This document shows positions 49,815 to 60,882 of a stretch of 64,000 nucleotides of DNA, piece by piece (positions within the stretch are counted from its first letter, which is position 1; each line of letters opens with the position of its first letter). A program made the translations under genes and the position numbers. The notes beneath the pieces were generated by a model. The model worked only from the letters and a program-made list of their open reading frames with translations. It made no database searches and was not told the DNA's origin. Source of the stretch: Mercurialis annua (lineage: Eukaryota; Streptophyta; Magnoliopsida; Malpighiales; Euphorbiaceae); NCBI RefSeq assembly GCF_937616625.2, contig NC_065576.1, positions 36,792,628-36,856,627 of the forward strand, given 5' to 3'.

Positions 49815-52800
49815 ATAAAAATTCGTCCTCGAATTTTCATATACTCTTCTTACTTATTTTAATCCACATACATAATTATATCGTATATCTTACGATACTT
49901 GTTGGCGCGTGGAGTTATTATTCCAGTTCGGTACTTCTTATACATTAATGTCAATCGTTATTGACGACCTTCATACCCTTATCTCTTTATGTGACCTTTT
50001 TCTCTTATATATTGAATATATAATTCTTTCATCTGTTCTTTGTCTGATATCCATTACTATTAACTTTGTATTCATAATTGAACTTCCGTTCAATACGTCT
50101 AATCCTATCATTGTTCCTCATTGAGTAACGTGAATACTCAATTAGCTTATGCTTCTCTACGTACGTGTTTTCTTTTGTATTATTGTTGTTGTCATCCGAT
50201 TGTTATTTGTTGTACTGCTAAGAACTTATCTCGTTATCCGCTATCCCTTTTTTTTCCTCATTATATCTCTTCTCGTATGAAGATTCCTTCGTTATTGTTG
50301 CTTATTATGGTTGTCCATGAGGTGGATCTTTATGGGGTATCCTTATAAGGTTTCTGTTTACTCTCCTTGTAAGGCTTACTTGCCTTTCTTCTTGCGTCAA
50401 TATATATCTCGTATGTTTATTAACTTACTTTCTTTTGTTTAGCGTAACGCGCTATTTTTGAAACTTCTTGTTCCTTCTTACTTTACATCAATCTATTTCA
50501 TCAATCTAGTTTTCAACCAGATAAGATTTTCATATTGGTCGCTAACTTCTTATTTTAATAAGACATCATGTGATCTATGCTCAAGTAAGCTTTCTTTCCT
50601 TATAATCCTTAAATGGGGATCTTAATCCTCTTCCAATTATATACTTACATCAGAATGTCCTCTGATGACGTCGTTACTTACTTTATGCTTGATCTTTTTA
50701 TTCATTATCCTCTCTCATTTCCCCTGTCATCTTCTTGGCATTGATCGTCTTTTAACTTTCAAAAATGCTTTTAGCATTTATTGTCATAATCCAACTTTTT
50801 CTTATCTATTTCTTTCTTCCATTTCTCAATCTCAGTTTGGCTCTTAGCTTCCAAATCATTTCTCTTTACTATCACATAGTGTTAAGCTTACTTCGCATTA
50901 TTATCTACAATATTGCTATTCCACTTGTTATTCCTATTTTTGTCCATATCGTAGATGTACTCCTTCGAAATTTTTCTTTGACTTCTTGTCCTTAGTCAAC
51001 CAATAGGATTCATAGTCTAAATGCTATGATCCTTTGGTGTTCTTCTTGCGTTCTTTATTCATGCTATTATCGGGTTTCTTAATTATATTTCCTTGCATTC
51101 TTTACTTTCCTCTTCAGTGCATCTTGTACATCGTGTGCTATTATACCTTTACTGACATTTTAACTGTCAGTGGATTCGATCCTATCTCTGTCCTTTTTAC
51201 CTTTCCTTGTTTCTATGTGTCCGCGACTACATAGATTTCCATTTCTCTAATCTCCTTGTCAACTCTCCACATGACTTCTCTCTTTTTCTTTTTCTTCGAT
51301 CATTCTTATGGAGTTCCTTGCGTTATATGCAGGTTATTCGTACTTTCCTTTACTCTGATTACTTTATTATACATGTCATGTACCTTTGGCATTCCTTCGA
51401 CCATACGCAGAAATTCAGTGGAATACATTCCTACTTGTAGCGTTCCTTGTGATAAGGAGCGCATTTGCCTCTTAACTTAATTCAGAGCTACTTGTGCCTG
51501 ACCGTTGACTATCTCTGTATCTTCCCCCAGATTGCGATATTTCTGTACACTGGACCAGAAATGCTTACTCCGTTATTCCATGACATCAGACTCGTCTGAT
51601 AACTTTTCTTCCCTGAAGTCCTCTTTCTAATGATCTTCTTCTGGGAATATATATCAAACAACTTTGATCGTGTCTAACACATCTTAGTTCTTTAAGGATC
51701 ATTATCAATCTTCTATATCGATCACATAATACACTTTACTCTTTATTTGATCTAACTTGAAGTTTAAGGTTTAGCACATCACAAGCATCCATTACATTTG
51801 TACCTTTTACAGCCTACCATTCCGTTTCATAATCGATACCTTGAGGTGGAAGTTTCGACTCTTAATCCACCGACTGCGGTTCTTGTTTTTTTTTATCTCT
51901 CTATCTTTCTTATCGTATACTTCACTTATTCATTTTCTTTATATCTTCTGATCTAAGTACCTTGATCTTTCCCGATTATCTTTAACCGGAACTAATGGTA
52001 GAAAGAATTCCCCAAGTCAGGTCACAAACTTAATTCAGACTATCTGATCTATCACTGTTCTAATTGCTTGTCAAACTAATCATGGGTTTAAACCTTTCAT
52101 CACATCTTAATCAACAATACTATTTGTCCTTCATTCGCTCGATGTATATAAACATCTTACTTTACTTCTCTTAGAGGATCTAGCATATCGCTTGATCCGT
52201 CAAACTCCTTTAGTCTTAACTTACATATATCACTATCAAACCTCTATAGGTATTCTTTTCTCCACGTTAGTACTATCTTTGTATTCATCGCTCTATTACT
52301 GACACACAATCCTTTTTATCAGTTGCTTTTACGGTTAACTGATCCATAACGACGTTGGGTTACTACGGCACTTCCGATGCCTGTATATTTCCACCTCATC
52401 TTGCTAGGTTCCCTTTGACCTTCATCTCGTTTCTGGCCTTTATTGGTCAACTGGACTGGGTTGCATTCGCTTTTGTTACCTCGGTCTTCTTCTCGCGTCT
52501 CGTACACTTGCTGTGCAACAGTACACATTCGCGTAGTTCTTTGTTCATAGTATAGCGATTATATAAAGGAATATTGATAAATTCCTTAAAATATAACACT
52601 TACTAATCATCACGAATAATCGCTGTCCATGTACGTTGGATTTTAGGAACATCTCCTTCCTTTTTACCTTTTATGATTACGTCGCTTATTGCTAGTCTTC
52701 TGAGTGTTCTAACTCATTGTAGACTTAGCAACTTATTAAAACATATACTCCCGTTGTATATGTTACACACATATACTATCATAGCTATAAGCATCTACGT

Positions 52801-54058
52801 TGTCCGGATTCAAGAAAATCAGTGCTCTCTAGATATCCTTGATTTCGTATCATAACTTAAGTCTTGTGAGCATTCTGCTCACATGGACTTAATCAAACAT
52901 CAAGAGTTTAAAACATAATATACATGTCATACATTAGTCGGATATGTTTTACTACCCGAACACATCTACTATTCTAGTTGTATACTGGTCTGCTAAGTTT
53001 GTTAACTAAAGACACAAATCTTATGTTCTCACAATTATACATATTCATTCGCCTTTTAGCCTTAATCACAACTTGCTCGAGAGCATCTCACTTCCGTCAC
53101 AGAGTTCTGGTCTAGGTATACTTACATAAAAACAAAACTTCTTGAAAACGCTTTCAAATAAAACGACTCATTTGGAAATTCCATTTAAATCTTAGCAAAA
53201 TTGTGCACTAGGGTGATGACGTCTCTCATCCCCAAAGAGTTGCCACATCTCACCTCTTCGTCTGAACATAATGCATATGATGCATGTTCTATTAATGCAT
53301 GAATTGATGTATGTAGTGATGCATTCCTATCAATGTCGTGGCAATTATCAATGGCTATTACGGGTCTAGGCACAATTATGCTTTCAGAATCGTTAAACAA
53401 ATAACTTTAACAAGTTATAAACTTTAAGTTCTGTAAATTCTCTAGACCTTTAAACTCTGTACCTGGAAAGTTCTTCAACTTCTACAATTTTGCATTCCTT
53501 CTTCACACTCTTTCTAAAATTTCGATCGATCGAATCCTATAACATTTCTCACGTTATCTGATGCTAAACACTCATATATATGACATCAAATCTCAATCAT
53601 TGTATATTCTACTCGTGACTTTTCATTTCATAACTATCATACTTAACCTCTTCTGCCTGACATTGATAGCAAAGCCAACCGATGTACTCTATATGCCTGA
53701 CATCGATAGCGAAGCCAACCGATGTATCCTATCTGCCTGACATCGATAGCGAAGTCAACCGATGTATCATTTATATCTGACATCGATAGCAAAGCCATCC
53801 GATGTATCTAATTCGACTCATACAAATCAATCTCATATCATGCAAACACATCTTGTTAAAAAACAAAATTATACGTATATATCCCGTATATACGTGTCAT
53901 GAAAAGCAAACAAATATTTCATAAGCCAATCTATTATACTTATCATAAAACATTTTATGTAAACGACTGGAATCAAACAAAGCTCAACTCTATAGCTGCA
54001 GTAGTTCCTAGGTTACTTAACTAACAAACACATCTTAGCAGAGGTAACTGGACCAACT
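49815..54058 (-). other. internal region of the LARD-like element, no gene
   Basis: On the minus strand, the coding sense of the element, only short open frames exist (for example 53400-53185 and 52528-52319) and none shows a gag, protease, reverse transcriptase or integrase motif. Plus-strand open frames here read Leu/Phe/Ser-rich peptides and reflect pyrimidine-rich composition. Confidence 0.7.
53654..53813. repeat. four tandem copies of a 40-bp unit
   Basis: Copies start at 53654, 53694, 53734 and 53774, with the core TGCCTGACATCGATAGC then GCCAACCGATGTA. They lie near the primer-binding end of the LARD-like element. Confidence 0.92.
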
Positions 54059-54070
54059 GCTCTGATACCA
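54059..54070 (-). promoter_or_regulatory. primer-binding site for initiator-Met tRNA
   Basis: The minus strand reads TGGTATCAGAGC, four bases after the LTR end at 54075. It is complementary to the 3' end of plant initiator tRNA-Met and fixes the element's orientation. Confidence 0.93.
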
Positions 54071-54074
54071 CAAT

Positions 54075-56201
54075 TGTCACGACCCAAATTATTGAGCCGA
54101 GACCGGCGCTAGGGAATGGGAGTGGTAGCTCCGAAACCCGTAGCAAGCCTAAAACCACTAATAATTTTTCGCATTTAAAAGTATAATATTATATATAAAA
54201 CATTTCCGGGAAAACTCTTTCGGATAAAGCATTTATAAATAATAAAATATCATACTAGGGTTTACAATATAAATACTGTTTGAAGTCAAAATGTCTATCT
54301 AATACCGACACCTACTGACTACTGCAGCTTTAGGAACCCATACTTGTGCAAGTCCAATGACTTCTAGCACAGTGGAGATGGTTTGTCTGATCCGACTCTG
54401 CCTACCTGCAAACATCAGAGTGAGGGGTCAGTATTTGGGAAAATACTGAGTGAGTTTGCAATTACTTATAGTATTATCAAAATATAGCGTCACACGCTTA
54501 ATACGTATATAAATTTATGACATAAGCAAACATTATTAATTTCAAAAGTGTGAGTCCAACTCACTAGATACGGGGACTTCCAGACTACACCGTAGCCGAG
54601 TGCTCACTCGTATCGAAATCGTAAAGTGTGAGTCAAACTCACTGGTGGGTCCAACCCACTGGTGGGCCCAGCCCACTAGATACGGGGACTTCCAGACTAC
54701 ACCATAGCCGAGTTCACTCTCGTATCGAATTCATATTGTATCATGCATAAATATATATTAATTCTTAATCATAAAGTCAGGTACTCTAGACTGACTCATT
54801 AATGATCATGCAGCCTATTGACACCCAATAGGTAGTTGGTCTCTTCAGACCGCACATTAGACACTTATTTCCATAACAACGAATACAACAACATTCATAT
54901 AATCAAATCTATCCAAACAGAACATCTTATACAAGCAAATCATATAGATACGAGATATTTAATAACAATACTCATAATATAAGAAAATAACTTTTATACT
55001 AATAATACGCGAAAGTAAATTTGCCACTCACAGTGACCGCTATCCAAAACTGCATTATCGCCACCCGAATACGTAAGCTCCGTGCACCGTTTGATCTCGT
55101 AGCTACTCTAGCTCGACGGCCTGGTAGCTTAATGATACGTCCAGTTCCTATTCAAATCATATGTACGTTTAATTCATAAACGTAGACTTAATCTCAAAAC
55201 CCCAAGTTATAAACTTAGGTTAATATAATCGTATTTTAAATACGATTCTTAACTTTAATATTATGTTAATGCTTAGTCGAGATATTCGTTATAACATCTC
55301 TTATTCATCGATTCTTAAACTTAGTTTCCATATATCTCGAAACTTTAGTCGAACACGTTATGTTCGATATCCAAATTTCCCGTTTTCGAGGTTTGTAATC
55401 CATTTTCAACATCCGACATACTCGAAGTCGAACAACCGGGTCATAATGGGGCAAGAAAATGCCCAAACAGGCAAGCCTGTTGGCTGTGCGATCGCATAGA
55501 GGGCACTGTGCGTTCGCACAGTTGCTGTGCGATCGCACAGCTGCCTCAGCTGTGCGTTCGCACAGACTGGTGTGCGATCGCACACCATGCTGTGCATACG
55601 CACAGCACGGCTGTGCTTTCGCACCGCCCCGGAAATTTATTTCCGGGCTATTCCGACGTGCTCCGATGCCCCTAACGCGATCTACATGCTATTCTTGACA
55701 ATATCCATTCCAAATAAATAATACTAACCCAAATTTATTATTTTCCGTCAATAATATTTTAATTGCCATTCTTGAAGTTTAATTGGCTAATTTACGTTTT
55801 GGCCCTTGAACTTTTCAAAAGTTGCAATTTAGCCCAAAACGTATCCGCGTCCAAATTTTAAAAGGTCTCCGACTGACCCGAAACTTTCACCACATATATT
55901 ATAAAATATTTCGAGGACCTTGGCGAAATAATTTTCACTTCGGGATTTATATGGCTAAATTGCCATTTTAATCCATGTATTTTATTTTGCGACTTTCTTG
56001 ACTTATTTCTTTTCTAATTCCAATTCCTACTTTAGAATTGAAATACAATATTAAATCTCTCGCAATAATCCTTTCGAATCCGTCCTGCTACAATTTAATA
56101 TTTATCTTAATTTCTCGGAAATCTTTCCGATATCGCCACTTTGTCGACTTAACACTGGACACGTGGTCCAATTAAATACTTAAATATTTTGGGGTATTAC
56201 A
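54075..56201 (-). repeat. 5' LTR of the LARD-like element with promoter-region deletion
   Basis: Almost identical to 47327-49801 but lacking the stretch matching 48902-49309 (408 bp), which in the partner holds the TATA-like motif, first-exon region and splice donor. The junction reads ATATCCATT|CCAAATAAAT near 55711. Confidence 0.9.
55483..55625. repeat. palindrome array, seven units
   Basis: Units at 55483, 55506, 55525, 55550, 55570, 55590 and 55611, on the pattern CTGTGCGNNCGCACAG. The partner LTR has four. Confidence 0.92.
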
Positions 56202-58349
56202 TGTACCATCCCAATAAATTTTTAGGGCTGGCAGCTCATTTGCCGTCATTACTACATTAAAAAAATATAATTTTAACTACATTTTTAGGGCTGGCAGCTC
56301 ATTTTTCAAAATTAATCGTACTAAATTGATCAAATAATTAAAAAGAGGGTTACTCTCATTTAAAATATAATTCGAATATTCTACATGTCAAATTCAAATT
56401 TTTAATAATTAGCCGATTTAAATGTAAATTCAAATTTTTTATATTAACTTTTTTCACAAAGTTACAGTTATAAAAAAATTATATTTTCTCTAAATACTGT
56501 TAAAAACAAATACCTATTTTTATATTTAATTTTTAGTATTCCGAATCTATTTATAAAACATACATTTTAATATTTTCACTAATTCCAACCTATTTAAAAA
56601 TATTTTAAAAATTTCATATATTCGATTTTCTAATTTTAATTTACTCTATTTTACATTTATATAAATTTTATACACATTATTCTAATTTCATTTACACATT
56701 AATCTAATTTATTTTATAATACATATTTTTAAAAAATTTAACTAAATCTTACTATATTTATTTAACTAACTACATTTCAAACATTATTTTAATCTAACTA
56801 CATTTTAAACATCATTTAAATCTAACTACATTCAATAATTAAAAATAACATATCTATAAATTTAAAAGACTCACCCGATAATTCCGCCAAAAAAATATAT
56901 TCTGCGCTAAAAAATAATATTCCGCCACGAAAAATAATATTCCACCACAAAAACCGACTCCGCAAAATCTTCTCCACAATAATAATTGTTGTCGAGTGAA
57001 ATTAAATCTTTTCCACAATAATACCCCCATTTAATAAATTTCTCTCTACATTTATCTCTCTATTTCATCTCTCTAGATTTTTTTTTCTGATTTCTTTGGA
57101 GTGAGCGAGAAAGGGGGAAAGGTTCCCCCTTATATAGGGGTTGCAGACCGCGGAAATCTTCTGCGGTCTGCAACCACCTGGTCAAAGGGAATTTATTCCC
57201 TGTCAGAGGGAATAAATTCCCTCTGTAAACCGCGGAAGTGTTCCGCGGTTTACGCCAACGTGGCTCCACCTGCGTCCAGATGGAGCCACGTCTGCAGACT
57301 GCGGAACACTTCCACGGTTTGCAGTAAGCCGCGGAAGTGTTCTGCGGTCTATAGGTGACAAATTAAGAAAAATTGTTAATTGGGGGCTAATTTAAAATTT
57401 TTTACTAATTTTATAGATAAACATGCCATTAACCCTGTATTTATTGTGGTTAGGGATGACCTAGGGTTTCCTAGAATCTTCTAGAACATTCTAAAATATT
57501 CTAGGGCGAAAGTGTGTGAAGCGATAAATTATTAAGTCTTGATATTAGTTTTAAAATCTATCTTTTTAATTAAATTCGGATTTAAAATTGGTGGCTAAGT
57601 AAAGGATTGTTAAAAGTGCGTTTTGGTGCCCGAAAGTGTTAAAAAAGGTTCCTCGGGCCCTATAGATTTGGTTAAGGTCAATTCCAGTCCGTCAAACTTG
57701 CAAATTGACATATAAACTTCTAAGATATGGTAATTAGTCCATTTTCTAGACTTAGATTACAATTTCTTTGAATTTTTATGGGCTATTTACGCATAATTAC
57801 GTTTTAACCCTCCAAGTTTGCATTTGTGCACAGATTACGCCTGCATAAATTCCAGCAAGCAAATCGAAAGCTCGTCACCCGGACGGGTTTCTCTGGAAAT
57901 CATCATTAGACGCTTCAGTTCCTTATCACTTTTTACCTGTCTGAAAAATAGGTGTCTACGCACGGGGTCATCTAATCCAATTTATACTTTTTTGACCAAC
58001 TAACCCCAAAACTCTTCATTTTTGGGTCAAATAACCCCATAATTATATTTTTAAAACGCGTAAAATACAAATCGGAGGTGAGGGGTAAAAAAAAGTAATT
58101 AGATACTTTCCTAAATGTTGCGATATAGTTATTCTAAATCTATTTTTTGAAACAAAAAAATAAATTATGGGGTTATTTGACCCAAAAAATGAAGAATTTT
58201 TGGGTTGATTGCTCAAAAACGTATAAATTGGATTGGATGACCTCGTTTCACAAGTTTAAGGGCGCGTTAGCCCTTTAATTTTATGAGTATCACAAATCAA
58301 CTACTATTCTACGAAATTCATATATCACTCAAGGGTATAAGTGGAACCC

Positions 58350-60877
58350 TGTAATACCCCAAAATATTTAAATAGCTAATTGGACCACGTGTCCAGTTTG
58401 GATTCGTCAGAGTGGTATTATCGGAAAGTTTTTCGATAAATAAGTTTTAGCAGGTCGGTTTTAGAAAAGATTATTGCGAAGAAAACTTATATTATATTTC
58501 AATTCTAAAGTTAGAATTGGAATAATAAGGAAAAATGGCTAGAAAAGTCCAAAATAGAGCACAGGGACCAAAGTGGTAATTTAGCCACTTTGTGTCGAAA
58601 ATGGTAATATTGGATTTTTACGGGAAAGTATTAATATCGAGCTTTGTATTATTTATAGGATATAAATAATACGTATAAGTCGTAATAAAAGAATTTATCG
58701 ATTTAGCTATGGACTAAATCGTAGGAAAGAAAAGTTTAAAGGATAAATGATAAGAAACAAAAAGAACAAGGACCAAAGTGAGCCTTTAACCTTAATATAT
58801 ATAAGGAATGAAATATGAAAGAATGGAAGAGAGACTTCCAGAGAGAGCGAGAGAGTTTGAGAGAAAACCTTCGATCACGATCGTTTCGCCGCCGTTTCTC
58901 CGTTCGACGTCCGATTCAAGCGATTCAAGCGGCGATTTCTTCGGAATTGAAAACTCTATCATCTTTGGGAATCAAATCAAGGTAAATATCTCGAGAATTG
59001 GTTCAAAAATATGATTTATTGGCTGTTTTGGATAGGATTATGATTTAGGTTGTAATTTGACGTTTTTGAGATTATTATGACGTTTTGAAGAAACCGAGAT
59101 ATGGGTATTGAGCGTGGGTATGTTTAGCACGTCGGGGTTGTGGCGAAACCCCGGAAAATCTGATTTCCGGGGCTGTGCACGTGGTGCACGACCGTGCACC
59201 ACAGGTGCACGAACGTGTACTGGAAGTACACGAACGTGCACCTAGCAAGGTACACGATCGTGTACTGAAGTACACGAACGTGCACTTTTTATGGTGCACG
59301 AACGTGTACAATAAGTACACGAACGTGTATCCCTGAGGTGCACGAACGTGTACTCAGTTGCACGATCGTGCACCCACCGAAACGCACACCCATGCACCCC
59401 AACTCGCCTCCACACGTATGCAAACCGAAATTGACCTAGGCATTCGACGTTTTGAGTAATTTGACTCTAAAGGACGGATTTCGGACTTTGAGAATCATTA
59501 ATCTCGAGATTAGCTCGACGTTTTAGATAAATAACAATAATGGAAAACGTCAAGGACGTTAAGCAATTCTCGATTATGAGAAATAGTATTCGCTAAATCG
59601 TTTATACGACTAAAGTTATTGAATACGTAAACAAGTATAAAATGAAACTAAATCATAAAACTTAAAAGTATTACACGTATAAGAATGCGAGAATCACGTC
59701 TAACTATTAACAATTTATCAGACGTGTCAGCAAGTAGTGGAGTCAATAGAGGCGGACTAGCGAGAGCGTACTATCAGATCGATCATATCATTTCTTGGTT
59801 TACGGTCACTGTGAGTTGTACTTTTACTTTCATGTATTAAAACTATTTGATATATATACTGTTTTCACGCATCGCATTATATATAATTGATTGAAATGTT
59901 ATATGTTTATCTAATTTCTATATATGGGAACTAGTATACGATCCGAAGAAATTAGCTACCTATTGGGTGTCAATAGGCTGTGTGATCACCAGTATCGAGT
60001 CAGTCTAGTATGTTTGCATTGAGAAATGACTTGACACAGCTGGGAGCTGTTGATGAATATAAAATTTACGATTGGGTTTTTGATACGAGTGAGTACTCGG
60101 CTACGGTGTAGTCTGGAGTCCCCGTATCTAGTGGCTGGGCCACCAGCGAGTTGGACTCGCAATTGATATTTACGATTGGGTTAAATGATATATGATTATC
60201 CGAGAGATGTGTCGCATGCTAGGATATTAGTTTCGTACGGATCAAATACGTGTTTATATGTTTCATATTATTGTTCTCTTGAAATGCGATGCTATGTTTT
60301 TATACTAATACTGTTAGTAAATGACAACTCACTCAGTATTTCCCCAAATACTGACCCCTCACCTTTGATGTCTTACAGGTGCTTAGTTTGTGGACCTAGC
60401 TAGAAGCCAATTTTGAAGTGCAGAAGTCATCTGAATATGTTAGTTTATGACTTCTGTGAACGCTGCAGTAGTGGTCCTTCGTCGATAGTATAGTAGCCTA
60501 GACAGCAGTTCATTTTGATTGTATATATTAACTGCTGTTATTGTTTTATATGCATTTTGATAGGCTACGTATTTAGTATATAATCCACGGCCCCAGATGT
60601 CGGTGAGATGTTTGAAACACTAACCGATGAATATAGTACCGCGAGGCCAGTTCGTACAGGGTACGGTAACTAGAGCCCGCGAGGTTTTGAAACAGTTAGT
60701 GTAAATGTATGATTATATGTTATATATGTATATTTGCTTCCGTTTGTTGATATTGTTTATTTTATATTATATTATATTTGCGAAAAATTAATTATGATTT
60801 TAGGCTTGCTACGGGTTCCGGAGCTACCACTCCCGTTCCCTAGCGCCGGTTGCGGCTCAATATTTTGGGTCGTGACA
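58350..60877 (+). mobile_element. solo LTR, TGTAATACCCC family
   Basis: The ends TGTAATACCCC and GGGTCGTGACA are flanked by perfect AACCC duplications (58345-58349, 60878-60882). A TATA-like TTAATATATATAAGG lies near 58793. Donor TCAAATCAAG|GTAAAT (58981/58982) and acceptor GATGTCTTACAG|GTGCTT (60378/60379) would define a 1397-nt intron. It carries the longest and most diverged palindrome array. Confidence 0.93.
59184..59373. repeat. palindrome array, nine 16-bp units
   Basis: Units start at 59184, 59205, 59226, 59250, 59270, 59294, 59315, 59338 and 59358, on the pattern GTRCACGANCGTGYAC. This sequence differs from the TGCGNNCGCA core of the other copies but has the same length and spacing. 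GTACACGATCGTGTAC (59250-59265) is a perfect palindrome. Confidence 0.93.
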
Positions 60878-60882
60878 AACCC

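Larger units (their letters stand above)
47327..56201 (-). mobile_element. complete LARD-like LTR retrotransposon, non-coding
   Basis: Perfect TGTAC duplications flank the element (47322-47326, 56202-56206). Both LTRs have TG...CA ends. On the minus strand the 5' LTR is 54075-56201 (2127 bp). It is followed by ATTG and a perfect 12-nt initiator-Met tRNA primer site TGGTATCAGAGC, an internal region of about 4.3 kb, a polypurine tract AAGGGGGGAAGAA and the 3' LTR 47327-49801 (2475 bp). No gag or pol domain is recognisable, which fits the LARD class of large non-autonomous derivatives. It inserted into the MULE transposase exon. Confidence 0.92.
47040..56249 (-). pseudogene. MULE transposase N-terminal fragment split by an LTR element
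   Basis: The frame starts at ATG 56249 (MTANELPALKIYWDG), is cut by the insertion at 56202, and resumes at 47321 with TILSTPGGVDYVSRKSELVE, in frame after removing the element and one TGTAC copy. This is the N-terminal domain style of MuDR-type transposases. It stops at 47118. In another frame the text just downstream (KKGRPVESRRRNEMD, then SNYCRRC) resembles the C-terminal tail of such proteins. The DDE core is therefore deleted and the element was non-autonomous before the insertion. Confidence 0.65.
45248..57435. mobile_element. Mutator-like element (MULE) with nested LTR retrotransposon
   Basis: Perfect 9-bp duplications TGTATTTAT flank it (45239-45247, 57436-57444). Ends are GGGTTAATGACCATTG and the complement ending ACATGCCATTAACCC. 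The subterminal regions carry inverted ACCGCGGAA and TTCCGCGG words (45335-45465 and 57146-57350) and mirrored CACGTGGCTCC-like text. Without the nested 8.9 kb element it is about 3.3 kb. Coding remnants on the minus strand are a transposase N-terminus with a short C-terminal piece and a proline-rich exon. The catalytic core is absent. Confidence 0.88.
27150..57960 (-). mobile_element. Ogre/Tat-like (Gypsy) LTR retrotransposon, defective, with nested insertions
   Basis: Two homologous LTRs (27150-29550 and 40833-57960, the latter interrupted) flank an interior of about 11 kb. The element is bounded by CACGG at 27145-27149 and 57961-57965. On the minus strand it runs 5' LTR, primer-binding-like GGCGACTCCACTGGGGA (40815-40831), gag remnant (37274-36305), several kilobases of tandem repeats, polypurine tract (29565-29551) and 3' LTR. 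No protease, reverse transcriptase, RNase H or integrase was recognised. The lineage call rests on the gag zinc-knuckle context, the style of the primer-binding site and the repeat-rich 3' region known in Ogre/Tat elements. Confidence 0.75.
40833..57960 (-). repeat. 5' LTR of the Ogre/Tat-like element, interrupted twice
   Basis: The LTR is in three pieces: 40833-41485, 44005-45247 and 57445-57960. The first break is the solo LTR at 41486-43999; the second is the MULE at 45248-57435. Rejoined, it parallels 27150-29550 from end to end. The terminal base at 57960 is G where the other copy has A. Confidence 0.85.
27118..58273. mobile_element. MITE-like element split by the Ogre/Tat-like insertion
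   Basis: The ends GGGTTAATGCGCCCT (27118) and AGGGCGCGTTAGCCC (58273) are inverted copies. The right part (57961-58273) is itself palindromic: TAACCCCAAAACTCTTC, GGGTCAAATAACCCCATAAT and their mirrors. Removing 27150-57960 and one CACGG copy rejoins the two halves into about 345 bp. No clear outer target duplication was found. Confidence 0.65.

Noticed and set aside
49909..51480. Series of plus-strand open frames with hydrophobic Leu/Phe/Ser-rich translations
   Set aside because: They lie inside the LARD-like element, antisense to its transcription, and reflect pyrimidine-rich composition. They overlap each other and have no domain or splice context.
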